From the NCBI GenBank assembly GCA_947454705.1, contig CANGKZ010000042.1:1-43394 (forward strand): a DNA stretch of 43,394 nucleotides. The letters run 5' to 3'. The DNA is from Verrucomicrobiota bacterium. GTDB lineage: Bacteria > Verrucomicrobiota > Verrucomicrobiia > Limisphaerales > UBA9464. This document shows, piece after piece, positions 8,462-16,969 of the stretch (position 1 is the stretch's first letter; each line of letters begins with the position of its first letter). The position numbers were made by a program, and so were the translations under genes. The notes below the pieces were generated by a model. The model did no database searches and had not been told where the DNA came from. It worked only from the letters and a program-made list of their open reading frames with translations.

Positions 8462-9333
8462 GCCTGCTCCTGCGCTATCGCAAGCTCGGCATCGAGGCGC
8501 GCCTGCGGGTGGATGCACCGGAATTGGAACCGCTCGCCCTGGGACTCCAGTCCTCTGCGGTGACGGGAAGGGAATCCTGCGAGGAGACCGCCACTGCGGA
8601 ACTCGTCTGGCAGCGCCGATCCGGCGAGACCTGGCAGATCCGACTGAAGGGGGAACTCTGGCGCGAGGCCGCGCTGAGCCAGGAGGAGTTGTTTCTGCAG
8701 AGTGACAGCCTTTTGGATGATCTCATTCGTGAACAATTGGCGCTCGTGCCGATGCTTCACGCCGGGGGAGTGGTTCACCCCTCGGGTGGAGCGGTCGTGA
8801 TTTGCGGCTCCAGTGGTGCAGGAAAGACGTCTTTGGTCACCGAATGCATACTTCAAGGCTGGAACTGGCTGTCGGATGAGCGTCTGTGTTTTCGGCAGGA
8901 GAACCCTTTTCAGGCCGAGGGCTTCCGACGCAACTTCAACCTGAAGGAACGTTCGTTCGGCAATTTCCCGGAAATCGCATCGCTGCCCAGCACCCGGGAA
9001 CTGATTCGCCCCCACACCGGAAAACGGGTTCGATTCTTTGATCCCGAGGAGCTGGGACGGGGACGCTTTCAAGCGGAGGGGACCGTCCGGGCGGTGGTGG
9101 TGCCCAGATTTGATGCATCGGGTAACGGCACCGTTGTGACTCCACTGGGCGGTGTGGAATTGGTCAACCTGCTGGTCCCTGAATTGCGCACCACGGAAAT
9201 TCACACCGCGCGGTGGATCGCAGAATTCTCGCGGCAGGTGTCGGCATTCAGTCTCCGTTATTCCAATCCCCGCGGCCTGGCGGACGTGCTGGGATCGCTT
9301 TTGGAGTCGGGTGACCTCCTCTCACGACCATGA
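8458..9333 (+). CDS. HPr kinase-like P-loop protein (HprK-related kinase A type)
   Basis: The protein has 291 residues. Its central region reads like the HPr kinase core: LHAGGVV at 100-106, a Walker A GSSGAGKT at 117-124, then WNWLSDE where HPr kinases have their VADD motif. The N-terminal 80 residues are variable. In paeninodin-type lasso clusters, kinases of this family phosphorylate the C-terminal serine of the precursor peptide, and in HPr-rel-A cassettes the substrate is unknown. Coupling to a PqqD-like gene upstream and a nucleotidyltransferase downstream (4-bp overlaps on both sides) favours a peptide-modifying role over sugar regulation. True HprK is unlikely, since no HPr gene is nearby and the N-terminal HprK domain is absent. 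Confidence 0.85.
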   Translation: MSLLLRYRKLGIEARLRVDAPELEPLALGLQSSAVTGRESCEETATAELVWQRRSGETWQIRLKGELWREAALSQEELFLQSDSLLDDLIREQLALVPMLHAGGVVHPSGGAVVICGSSGAGKTSLVTECILQGWNWLSDERLCFRQENPFQAEGFRRNFNLKERSFGNFPEIASLPSTRELIRPHTGKRVRFFDPEELGRGRFQAEGTVRAVVVPRFDASGNGTVVTPLGGVELVNLLVPELRTTEIHTARWIAEFSRQVSAFSLRYSNPRGLADVLGSLLESGDLLSRP

Positions 9334-10466
9334 TCGCCGAAGCGGGCAGGGACCATCGAACTGCGCACGGTTGCCTTCCGACCGAGCGCCAGCGTCTTCT
9401 CCTGACCGCCTGCACCGCTCCGGCGGAATCCGCCGCGAAGGCGTGGCAAACCTGGCGGAGCGGAGGAGATCTTGCTTCCGTTGATCCGGCCTCGGAGCGG
9501 CTTCTGCTTTGGATTTTTCATCGACGCGATGAGCTCGGGCTTTCGGTCGAGGATCGGAACACGCTCGAAGCGTCCTACCGTCGGGTTTGGGTCCGCAACC
9601 AGGTGCTTCTCAATCGATGCGCCACTTTGATTGCAGCTCTCGAGGCGCGCGGTATTGAGCCGATCCTGCTGAAGGGAATTTCCCTGCTGAGCGAATTATA
9701 CGGAGACGAGGGAGGCCGCTACCTCGAGGATTTCGACCTGCTGGTCCGTCCCGACCAGCTGGAGGCTGCTGTGAAGACCTTGGAATCGGCGGGCTGGAGT
9801 CTTCCCCGTGGCGAATCGCTCCGGCCAGAAACGAAACATTCGCAGGGCTTTCTTAATGCAGAGGGGTTGAGCTGTGATCTTCATTGGAACCTTTTCCGTT
9901 TGTATCATGGGGTGCCGATGGATGCGTCCATCTGGAATGGTTGTCGAAAAATCGCGTTCCGCGGCGCGACGGCTGCCGTCCTTTCGATCGAGCACCAGCT
10001 GCTCCATCTTTGCGTTCACAGCATGGCCTGGGAACCCGTGGCTCCGATCCGGTGGGTGCTGGACATTCACCTGCTGCTCGAACGCCATCCGGTCCGATGG
10101 GATTTTATCGAACAGGAAGCCCTGCGGTGGGAGTTAACCCTGCCCCTGTCCGAGGCACTCAGCGTGTTGCGACAAATTGTCCCCGGTTCCGTTCCGGACG
10201 ACCTTTTGAAAAGGCTCGAGCAGGCGGCCGTCAGCGCGGATCAGAAACGGCTCTACACCCACTGGGTGACCATGCCCTCGCCAGTGGGAGTGCTCCGCGG
10301 TGTGTTTCAAGATTGGAACGAGGCGCGAATCGATGGAAAGCGTCCGGGATTAACGACGTTCCTGCGCCAGCGTTGGAAGGTTCACTCGTTCTGGGCGCTT
10401 CCCCGCCAGGCGATTCTTCGGCTCCGTCGACGGTGGATGAGCCTGCGGATCGGACGCCGCTCCTGA
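9330..10466 (+). CDS. nucleotidyltransferase family protein (NTP_transf_5, PF14907-like)
   Basis: This is a 378-residue protein. The diagnostic block lies at residues 113-148: LLKG, then LYGDEGGRYLEDFDLLVRP. The acidic pair D134-x-D136 sits in the place of the metal-binding aspartates of nucleotidyltransferase folds. Further on come SIEHQLLHLCVHSM and a helical C-terminus, as in PF14907 proteins. Relatives occur in lasso-peptide clusters alongside HPr-kinase-like enzymes, where additional phosphate transfer to the peptide has been proposed. The start overlaps the kinase gene (ATGA). It is the last gene of the cassette, and the next gene starts 64 bp later with an unrelated function. Confidence 0.85.
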   Translation: MIAEAGRDHRTAHGCLPTERQRLLLTACTAPAESAAKAWQTWRSGGDLASVDPASERLLLWIFHRRDELGLSVEDRNTLEASYRRVWVRNQVLLNRCATLIAALEARGIEPILLKGISLLSELYGDEGGRYLEDFDLLVRPDQLEAAVKTLESAGWSLPRGESLRPETKHSQGFLNAEGLSCDLHWNLFRLYHGVPMDASIWNGCRKIAFRGATAAVLSIEHQLLHLCVHSMAWEPVAPIRWVLDIHLLLERHPVRWDFIEQEALRWELTLPLSEALSVLRQIVPGSVPDDLLKRLEQAAVSADQKRLYTHWVTMPSPVGVLRGVFQDWNEARIDGKRPGLTTFLRQRWKVHSFWALPRQAILRLRRRWMSLRIGRRS

Positions 10467-10530
10467 CCACAGTGGAAACGATCGGCTTCTTGACAGGTCA
10501 GGGCGGGTTCGATGAGTTCATGTCTCTCTG

Positions 10531-12420
10531 ATGTTCCCTCCCATACTCCCGAACTCCGTTCCGTTGCGTCTTTGCCGGAGTCGTCTTGCCGTTGCGTTGT
10601 GGGTCACGCTGCTGGCGTTCCGTCTGGCAGCAGCAACCCCAGACTGGGTGTCCCAGATTCGATCGAACCCCGCGTCGCGCATCCTGGCGGCGGACGGCAA
10701 GGATGCGGTCGCAGTCAAACTCGAGCGAACCTGGCGGGGCGAGGTCTGCGAATTGCGGCTTCGCAACACGGGCACGGCGCCCGTTCGGGTGCATGAGGTG
10801 GTTGTGTTTGATCTCGCGCACGGAATGCGAGGCGACACGCCGGTGTACTCGGAGGGATTCCAGATGCTTTCCCAAACCGCCGGCACGCTGGCGGCGCCGC
10901 GCGATGTGGGCGGGTACACGGACCGCGGGCACTACCGACTGCCCGAGCCGGCCGGATATCGTACCGGATACGGCATGATGATGGTTTCGCCCGCTGGTGC
11001 CGACCGCGTGCTGGTTGGATTTACTTCGTGTCGCCGGTTCAGCGGGAAATTCCACTTCAACGGCGAGCGTATTCAGGCGGTGATCGACACGGAGGATCTT
11101 GAATTGCGACCTGGGCAATCCTGGCGGCTTGAAGACCTGGTGGTGACCGCCGGACCGGATCGCGATGCCTTGCTCGAACGCTTGGCCAAGGGGATCGGAC
11201 GCAACCATCCGCGGCTGCGTCATGATCCGGTCCCGACGGGCTGGTGCTCGTGGTATTGCTTCGGGCCCGGGGTGACGTCGAAGAACATCACCGACAACCT
11301 CGACTGGATCGCGCGGAACTTGCCCGCGCTGCGGTACATTCAAATCGATGACGGGTACCAACCCTGGATGGGAGACTGGCTGGAAACGGGCAAGGCGTTT
11401 GGCGGCGGCGTTCAGGGCGTGTTGAAGGAAATTCGCGGACGCGGATTCGAACCCGCGATCTGGGTGGCCCCGTTCATTGCCAGCGAGCAATCGCGTTTGT
11501 TCCAGGAACATCCGGATTGGTTTGTGAAGGACGATGCGGGCAAGCCGCTGCGATCGGACCGCGTGGGCTTTGGCGGTTGGAGACTTGGTCCTTGGTATTC
11601 GCTGGATGGCACGCATCCGGAGGCCCAGCGCTGGCTGGAGCAATTGTTCCGCACCATGCGGCGCGAGTGGGGCTGCACCTATTTCAAACTCGATGCGACC
11701 TATTGGGCGACGATTCCCGGCGGGCACCGATATGATTCAAACGCGACCCGCGTGGAGGCGTATCGACGCGGCATGGAAGCCATCGCCCGCGGAGCAGGGG
11801 ATGCCTTGATCATGGGGTGCAATCATCCCATCTGGCCTTCCCTCGGATTGGTGCACGCATCGAGAAGTTCGCTCGATATCGAACGTTCGTGGGCGAGCTT
11901 CACCGGGATCGGACGCGAGAACCTCCTCCGCGGATGGCAGAATGGCCGGCTGTGGTGGAATGATCCGGATTGCGTGGTGCTGCACGATGGGGCGTCGAAG
12001 GACATCATGGACGCCGGCGGCAAGTTCACCACCGCGGGCAAGGTTCCCGATGCGGAATATCAATTCCATGCCACGCTTATCTACGCCACCGGCGGCATGC
12101 TGCTGAGCGGCGACGACCTCACGCGGATCACGCCGCGTCGGGCGGAAATGCTTAAGAAACTCGTACCTCCCTCCGGCGTGTGCGCGCGGTTTTCCGACGA
12201 GACCTTCAGAATGGGCGTGACCGAGCTGAAGGGGCGGCGAATGGTGTCGGTCTTCAACTGGAGCGATGCCCCGGTGCAGCGGATTATTCCGCTGACCGGA
12301 AAATCGCGTCTCACCGACTACTGGACCGGTGAGGATCTGGGGGTGCACGTCGGAGGGTATACCCTGGAATCTCTTCCCCCACATTCTGCGCGACTCGTTG
12401 AGGTTAAACCGGTTCGCTGA
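10531..12420 (+). CDS. secreted GH36-type alpha-galactosidase (melibiase)
   Basis: The protein has 629 residues with a signal peptide (cleavage near residue 35), an N-terminal beta-sandwich and a central TIM barrel. Characteristic segments are GWCSWYCF at 237-244, IQIDDGYQPWMGDW at 270-283, and the catalytic nucleophile in YFKLDATYW (D388). The acid/base region CNHPIWPSLGLVHASRSSLD ends at D449, matching the C-x-x-P...R-x-S-x-D pattern of clan GH-D. Both catalytic aspartates are present, so activity on alpha-galactosides or related glycans is likely. A C-terminal beta-domain (about 540-629) completes the usual layout. Its role would be periplasmic or surface polysaccharide degradation. Related GH36 members act on other alpha-glycosides, so the exact substrate is uncertain. 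Confidence 0.88.
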   Translation: MFPPILPNSVPLRLCRSRLAVALWVTLLAFRLAAATPDWVSQIRSNPASRILAADGKDAVAVKLERTWRGEVCELRLRNTGTAPVRVHEVVVFDLAHGMRGDTPVYSEGFQMLSQTAGTLAAPRDVGGYTDRGHYRLPEPAGYRTGYGMMMVSPAGADRVLVGFTSCRRFSGKFHFNGERIQAVIDTEDLELRPGQSWRLEDLVVTAGPDRDALLERLAKGIGRNHPRLRHDPVPTGWCSWYCFGPGVTSKNITDNLDWIARNLPALRYIQIDDGYQPWMGDWLETGKAFGGGVQGVLKEIRGRGFEPAIWVAPFIASEQSRLFQEHPDWFVKDDAGKPLRSDRVGFGGWRLGPWYSLDGTHPEAQRWLEQLFRTMRREWGCTYFKLDATYWATIPGGHRYDSNATRVEAYRRGMEAIARGAGDALIMGCNHPIWPSLGLVHASRSSLDIERSWASFTGIGRENLLRGWQNGRLWWNDPDCVVLHDGASKDIMDAGGKFTTAGKVPDAEYQFHATLIYATGGMLLSGDDLTRITPRRAEMLKKLVPPSGVCARFSDETFRMGVTELKGRRMVSVFNWSDAPVQRIIPLTGKSRLTDYWTGEDLGVHVGGYTLESLPPHSARLVEVKPVR

Positions 12421-12438
12421 ATGGGGAGGTTTTAGCGA

Positions 12439-12467
12439 TTGGGGTGTACCAAAAATGGGTGTATAAG
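12439..12467 (+). promoter_or_regulatory. candidate sigma-70-type promoter
   Basis: TTGGGG at 12439-12444 and TATAAG at 12462-12467 are separated by 17 bp, in a locally AT-rich stretch between two genes. The spacing is ideal and both boxes are close to consensus. The start of transcription would fall near 12475, leaving a leader of about 110 bases before the ATG at 12588. Confidence 0.4.
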
Positions 12468-12587
12468 AAAATTTGTAGCAAGGGGCTGCCTGAGTGATTC
12501 CAGAGTGGACAGCAAGGCGAAATGGTGGTGTTTTTTAGTCCACTTCCGCCCAATCAAACTGCCCGCCTAGATAAAGGGACTCGCTTT

Positions 12588-15500
12588 ATGTTTGAGGCCA
12601 ACCAACCCCGCGAATCATCTGGCATTTCTCGGTCGTCACATTCATCTGTCCTTGGGGCGTTCGCGCTTTCCTTGGGCCTGATTTCACAGGTTCTACCCGT
12701 GAGCGGAGCGGGATCCATTACCGACATTGCCTGGGTTTCAAACGGCGGTTCGTTCGTCAACGACACCGTGGTTGATGCAAAAACTTCACCCCTGGCATTC
12801 ACGGCAACAAATGATCTCTCACAACCGTTTCTGAATGCGGCTGACTCGACCATCGCCCTCAATTACGGAACGTATTACGCGTTTTCATTTCGTGCGTTCG
12901 GAGCGCATGTCGGACCGGGAAAAGTCTCGTTTGTGCTGAATGGGGTTCCGTATTCCAAGGATGTCGTCTTCCCTGATCCCACCTCGGCCGGCGTGCCGTT
13001 TGCCAGCTTTGCGCTTCCGAATGGCGACACTGTCACGTGCTCGGCGACAGGATTGGCTGCGGATCGCATTCGAATCATTCCGGATGGTGGCGGATTGTCC
13101 GGGGATGGAACGCCGGATGCCTGTTATCTCTTCAGCTACACTCCGGCGGTCAATGCCGTGCCGTTGCCCGCCTTCGGTGCCGTGAGTGCCTCCCCGGGTT
13201 TTGCGCCGATTCGAGCCAACAATCCGTGGACCTTTACCGCAACCTATTCCACGCCGGCCGGGGTTGCGGACCTGAAGCTGCGAGTGCAATCCACCCTGAC
13301 TCCCGCAGTTGAAGGCAGTTGGGCTGACCTGCCTGGGAATCCCTACATGACGGCGGACGGAACGACGTGGACCACCAAAACGTCGGATGTTCCCACGGGG
13401 TATCGCCATTTCCGGGTGATCGCGTCCGCATCCAACCGTAAGGATGCCATCTCGACCGGTATTGGACCGTTCGTCGTGCTGCCCGCGATTTCTCCCGGTG
13501 AAGCCGATTGGAATCTTGCCCGTGACCTCAAAAAGGTTGAGCTCTCGGGAAGCCCCCAGGAATTGGCCAACCCCAATGCCGTGGTCTCGGAGTGGAGCTA
13601 TGGGTACCGCCCGATCGCCGACCTCGCGACGACGAAATACACGCCATTCAACACCACCGAGCACGAGAATGTCCTTTGGAACAGCACCGACTTCCAGGGC
13701 TGGTTGCATCGAGCCGATGATGGGCCGCTGATTGCGGCCAATACCGGCCAGAATCCGATCGTCGCGTCCGGTGGATTTGGCCCCATCAATCCTGGCGAGG
13801 CTGGAATCTGGCCGGGCCGAGGTGGCCCTGCTGCTGTCGCGCGATGGACCGCACCCCAGACGGCGCGATACCGGATCAACGCCTATTGGAAGAAGATCGA
13901 TTTTGGCAGCGACAATGGACTGGTCAGCGGCGTGGTGCTGGATGGGAAGGTCCTCTACAACCAGACGTGGTACAACGCCGACTCCCCCAGCTACGCCGGG
14001 ACCGTCGCGATTGCTGCGGGGTCGGTTCTCGACTTCGTGATGGGGCCGACCGGCAACTACCAGTATGGCGGGTCCAAGTTCAATGTGACCCTGACCATCC
14101 TCCTCGGCGATCTGCCCCCCGTGGCGTCGACGAGCGCGAGGGCCGAACGGGCACCCATCAAGTCCAGCACCCCCTGGACGTTCACCGCGACCTATCCCAC
14201 GCCGCCAGGGGTGACCGATCTGAAGCTCCGCGTGCAGTCGACGATCACGCCGGGGGTGGAGGGCAGCTGGACGGATCTTCCCGGCAATCCCTACATGACC
14301 CGCGACGGTGATGTCTGGACCCTCGCTGCGACCTCCATTCCGACCGGAAGTCGTTCCTTCCGCATCCTTGCCGCGTCGCCCAACTACGTCGATGGGCGCT
14401 CGGATCTGATGGGACCGTACGTGGTGCTGCCGGACGTCGCAGCGGGCGTGCCTGAGTGGAACGCGGCCCTCGATCTCAAGCGCAACGAATTGCTCGGGAG
14501 CCCGAGTGAATCGATGAATCCCAACCCCACGACGGGCGAGTGGAGCTACGGCTACCGGAAGGAAGCGGACCTGGCCAGCACCCAGCTGACCCGGTTCGCC
14601 TCGACGGAACACATTCGGACCGGGGGTGATTCACCGGATTTGCATGGATGGTATCATCCGGCCACGCAGGGTCCCTCGATTTTTGCCAATGTCAGCGAGC
14701 AGCCCGTGGTGGTGGCGTTTTGCTGCGGCCCCCTGATTCCCATTGATCCCAACGAAGTGGCGCTCTGGCCCGGCAATGATGGGTCGGCGGCCGTGGTGCG
14801 GTGGACCGCGCCGCTGACCGCCCAGTACAAGATCGCTGCCTACTGGCGGAAGACGGACACCCACGGCGGTGGGGGGTGTCAGAGCGCGGTGGTGGTGGAT
14901 GGGAAGGTGCTGTTCCAGCAGGCCTGGGGCAATGACGCCACCCCGGGCTACACCAACACGGTAGCAATCAACGCGGGCTCGGTGGTGGATTTCGTCATGG
15001 GGCCGAATGGCGATTTCAATTTCGACGGCTCCAAGTTCAACGCGACGATCGGCCTGCAGACGTTGGGCACGCTGCCGGCCTTCGGTGCTGTGAGCGCTTC
15101 GCCTGGCGTGGCTCCGGTTCGGTCCAGCAATCCGTGGAGTTTCCGGGCGACCTACTCCAGCCCGGTTCCCGATCTCAAGCTGCGGGTCCAGTCCACGGTC
15201 ACGCCCGACGACGAATCCAGCTGGAGCGACCTCCCGGGCGGTTCCGCCATGACGAAGGTTGGCGGCGACTGGGTCCTTGACACCACCGACGTGCCGACCG
15301 GAGTTCGTTCGTTCCGCGTCCTGGCATCCGCCCCGTTCTTCAGCGATCGGATCTCGACGTTGATCGGACCGTTTACTGTGCAGGAAGGCATCGGGCCGTT
15401 TGGTGCCTATGTCGTCAACACCCCGCCTCCGTTTAGGGCCGGGAGTTTTTGGTTTTTCGCGGTGGAACAGCCAAGCCAACTCCCCGGACTTCAGGTGCGA

Positions 15501-16901
15501 ATCCAGTCCGCTCCGGCCGGGTCAGGCGCGTGGACCGACCTGCCCGGCGGTGGTCACTTGACCCGGCAGGGCAACACGTGGTCGTTGACGAATTCAAGCA
15601 TTCCTGCCGGCACGTTGTCGTTCCGGGCGATTGCTTCGGCCCCGGGTTATACCGATCGAATCGGGCTGCTGCTGCAAGGGGTGGAGGTTCTGCCGGCTGT
15701 TCCCCAAAAGGTGGTGTCGATCAACGGTCCTGGGAGACATGTGCTGAGCTTCGATGATGTTCCAGCCAAGACTCCCGGCGAGGTTTACTTGGCGGCGGTC
15801 GATGCTGCCACGGAAGTGTTTATTGGCGCCCGTGATTTTGGCGCCGCCTCCGCCAAGTTCGCCGCCTTGATTGGGCTGGCGGCGATTGATTACGCCAAGG
15901 CGGAAATGCAGATTCTCGCCAATCAGTCGGTGCAGGCTCCTGGACTCATGGTTGGTCCCAATTCGACCCTGGTGTTGTCGGGGAAGGTGATCGGCGAATT
16001 GTCGCTGGATCCGGGACCGCTTCTGCCGAAGATCGGCGACGGCGTTGTCTCACAGGAAGGAGGCAAAGTGGTTTCACAGGGAGGGGGAAATCTGGCTCAC
16101 GATGCAAAGTCGGCGGAGCTTTTGACCTCCGACGGCGGGGGGCTGCTCAGCTCGGATGGCGCTGGACTGCTCAGCTCGGATGGGGCGGGTCTGCTTGATT
16201 CCAACGGCGTAGGACTCATTGGGCACGACGGTGCCTCATTCCGGCCGGTTGTTCCGTTCGGCGGCGGTAAAACAGTTCCGTCCGGTGGGAAAGCCCCTGC
16301 TGGCCTTAACCTGATCCAGCCCTCCTTCACGGGTCTGCTCACCGTGGACGGCAATTACACCCAGTTCGCCGGCACTCTGATGATCGCCATCGCCGGGACC
16401 AACACCCTGGCCGATGGGGCTCAGCAGTTTGATCAGCTGGTGGTCAGCGGCACTGCCACCTTGTCTGGCGGAAGCATCCGGGTGGGCCTTTTCAATCCGT
16501 TGGATCAGACGAACCGTCACGAGGTGTTCCTGCCGCCGCTCGGATCCACCTTTGACGTCATCGTCGCCAAGGAGATCCATGCCACCCGGGCGTTGAGCAT
16601 CCGGGGATCCTTCGTCTGGGGCGACGGCTTGTTCTTCAAGGGATCGGTGGTCACCCGTCCCGATGGCATGCAGGCCCTGCGCCTGACGGTTGCCTCGTTC
16701 CCGCCAATCCTTGGATTTGAGCGGACTGCCGACGGCGGCCTGAAGCTGGGCTATGCGCCAGGCTATGCCGATTATTCCGTCGATAGCGCGTCTGCCGTCA
16801 CACCTTCGCTGTGGACCCTGTTTTCCACCGGCACGAATGTCATTACGGTGAGCCCTAACGACGCCTCGCGATTCTTCCGTCTCAGCAAACCCAATCCCTG
16901 A
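12588..16901 (+). CDS. giant secreted repeat protein with autotransporter-like and C-terminal FFRL domains
   Basis: ATG 12588 is preferred over 12522 because AAAGGGA lies 8-9 bp upstream and a signal peptide follows (core VLGAFALSLGLISQVLP). The 1437-residue protein contains two full copies of a roughly 315-residue unit, plus two partial copies of its first third. The unit pairs a beta-domain (ASPG...NPWTF.ATY...LKLRVQS) with a lectin-like domain (EWSYGYR, RWTAP, VLDGKVL, DFVMGP). Around residue 1180 come five 8-residue repeats of the GLLSSDGA type. A region rich in G-x-L-x-V-x-G strands (LTVDGNYTQFAGTL) then resembles autotransporter passenger repeats. The final 65 residues form the Verrucomicrobial FFRL domain. 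Its likely role is a carbohydrate-binding or structural surface protein. No outer-membrane barrel is visible. Confidence 0.8.
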   Translation: MFEANQPRESSGISRSSHSSVLGAFALSLGLISQVLPVSGAGSITDIAWVSNGGSFVNDTVVDAKTSPLAFTATNDLSQPFLNAADSTIALNYGTYYAFSFRAFGAHVGPGKVSFVLNGVPYSKDVVFPDPTSAGVPFASFALPNGDTVTCSATGLAADRIRIIPDGGGLSGDGTPDACYLFSYTPAVNAVPLPAFGAVSASPGFAPIRANNPWTFTATYSTPAGVADLKLRVQSTLTPAVEGSWADLPGNPYMTADGTTWTTKTSDVPTGYRHFRVIASASNRKDAISTGIGPFVVLPAISPGEADWNLARDLKKVELSGSPQELANPNAVVSEWSYGYRPIADLATTKYTPFNTTEHENVLWNSTDFQGWLHRADDGPLIAANTGQNPIVASGGFGPINPGEAGIWPGRGGPAAVARWTAPQTARYRINAYWKKIDFGSDNGLVSGVVLDGKVLYNQTWYNADSPSYAGTVAIAAGSVLDFVMGPTGNYQYGGSKFNVTLTILLGDLPPVASTSARAERAPIKSSTPWTFTATYPTPPGVTDLKLRVQSTITPGVEGSWTDLPGNPYMTRDGDVWTLAATSIPTGSRSFRILAASPNYVDGRSDLMGPYVVLPDVAAGVPEWNAALDLKRNELLGSPSESMNPNPTTGEWSYGYRKEADLASTQLTRFASTEHIRTGGDSPDLHGWYHPATQGPSIFANVSEQPVVVAFCCGPLIPIDPNEVALWPGNDGSAAVVRWTAPLTAQYKIAAYWRKTDTHGGGGCQSAVVVDGKVLFQQAWGNDATPGYTNTVAINAGSVVDFVMGPNGDFNFDGSKFNATIGLQTLGTLPAFGAVSASPGVAPVRSSNPWSFRATYSSPVPDLKLRVQSTVTPDDESSWSDLPGGSAMTKVGGDWVLDTTDVPTGVRSFRVLASAPFFSDRISTLIGPFTVQEGIGPFGAYVVNTPPPFRAGSFWFFAVEQPSQLPGLQVRIQSAPAGSGAWTDLPGGGHLTRQGNTWSLTNSSIPAGTLSFRAIASAPGYTDRIGLLLQGVEVLPAVPQKVVSINGPGRHVLSFDDVPAKTPGEVYLAAVDAATEVFIGARDFGAASAKFAALIGLAAIDYAKAEMQILANQSVQAPGLMVGPNSTLVLSGKVIGELSLDPGPLLPKIGDGVVSQEGGKVVSQGGGNLAHDAKSAELLTSDGGGLLSSDGAGLLSSDGAGLLDSNGVGLIGHDGASFRPVVPFGGGKTVPSGGKAPAGLNLIQPSFTGLLTVDGNYTQFAGTLMIAIAGTNTLADGAQQFDQLVVSGTATLSGGSIRVGLFNPLDQTNRHEVFLPPLGSTFDVIVAKEIHATRALSIRGSFVWGDGLFFKGSVVTRPDGMQALRLTVASFPPILGFERTADGGLKLGYAPGYADYSVDSASAVTPSLWTLFSTGTNVITVSPNDASRFFRLSKPNP
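13165..15700 (+). repeat. intragenic tandem duplication (two full units of about 950 bp, two partial)
   Basis: Within the giant repeat protein, unit 1 (about 13165-14115) and unit 2 (about 14116-15067) encode the same domain pair. About 15073-15385 and 15386-15700 repeat only the first third of the unit. Matching landmarks include NNPWTFTATYSTP and SSNPWSFRATYSSP, EWSYGYR twice, and DFVMGP twice. The copies have diverged, so the duplication is not recent. Confidence 0.8.
16119..16238 (+). repeat. 24-bp tandem repeat, five units (GLLSSDGA octapeptide)
   Basis: Five in-frame 24-bp units lie at 16119, 16143, 16167, 16191 and 16215. The second and third are nearly identical (CTGCTCAGCTCGGATGG core). 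The encoded octapeptides read LLTSDGGG, LLSSDGAG, LLSSDGAG, LLDSNGVG and LIGHDGAS. Weaker copies (VVSQEGG, VVSQGGG) precede them. The pattern suggests a stacked beta-strand element in the secreted protein. Confidence 0.85.
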
Positions 16902-16948
16902 ACTCCGCGCTGCCGGGCTGGACTTGGGCCCGTGCATTCCCGCATCCT

Positions 16949-16969
16949 TTGTGGGACATGCTCCCACAA
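16949..16969 (+). promoter_or_regulatory. hairpin enclosing a start codon
   Basis: TTGTGGGA at 16949-16956 pairs perfectly with TCCCACAA at 16962-16969. The 5-nt loop CATGC contains the ATG (16958-16960) of the sugar dehydrogenase gene. Such a stem could limit ribosome access and make translation depend on opening of the helix. Confidence 0.45.

Noticed and set aside
6670-10466. True lasso-peptide cluster
   Set aside because: No transglutaminase-like protease or asparagine-synthetase-like cyclase is encoded in the window, and the small peptide lacks the usual lasso leader pattern.
10490-10520. TTGACA before the alpha-galactosidase gene as a promoter
   Set aside because: The -35 box is perfect, but no -10-like hexamer lies 16-18 bp downstream.
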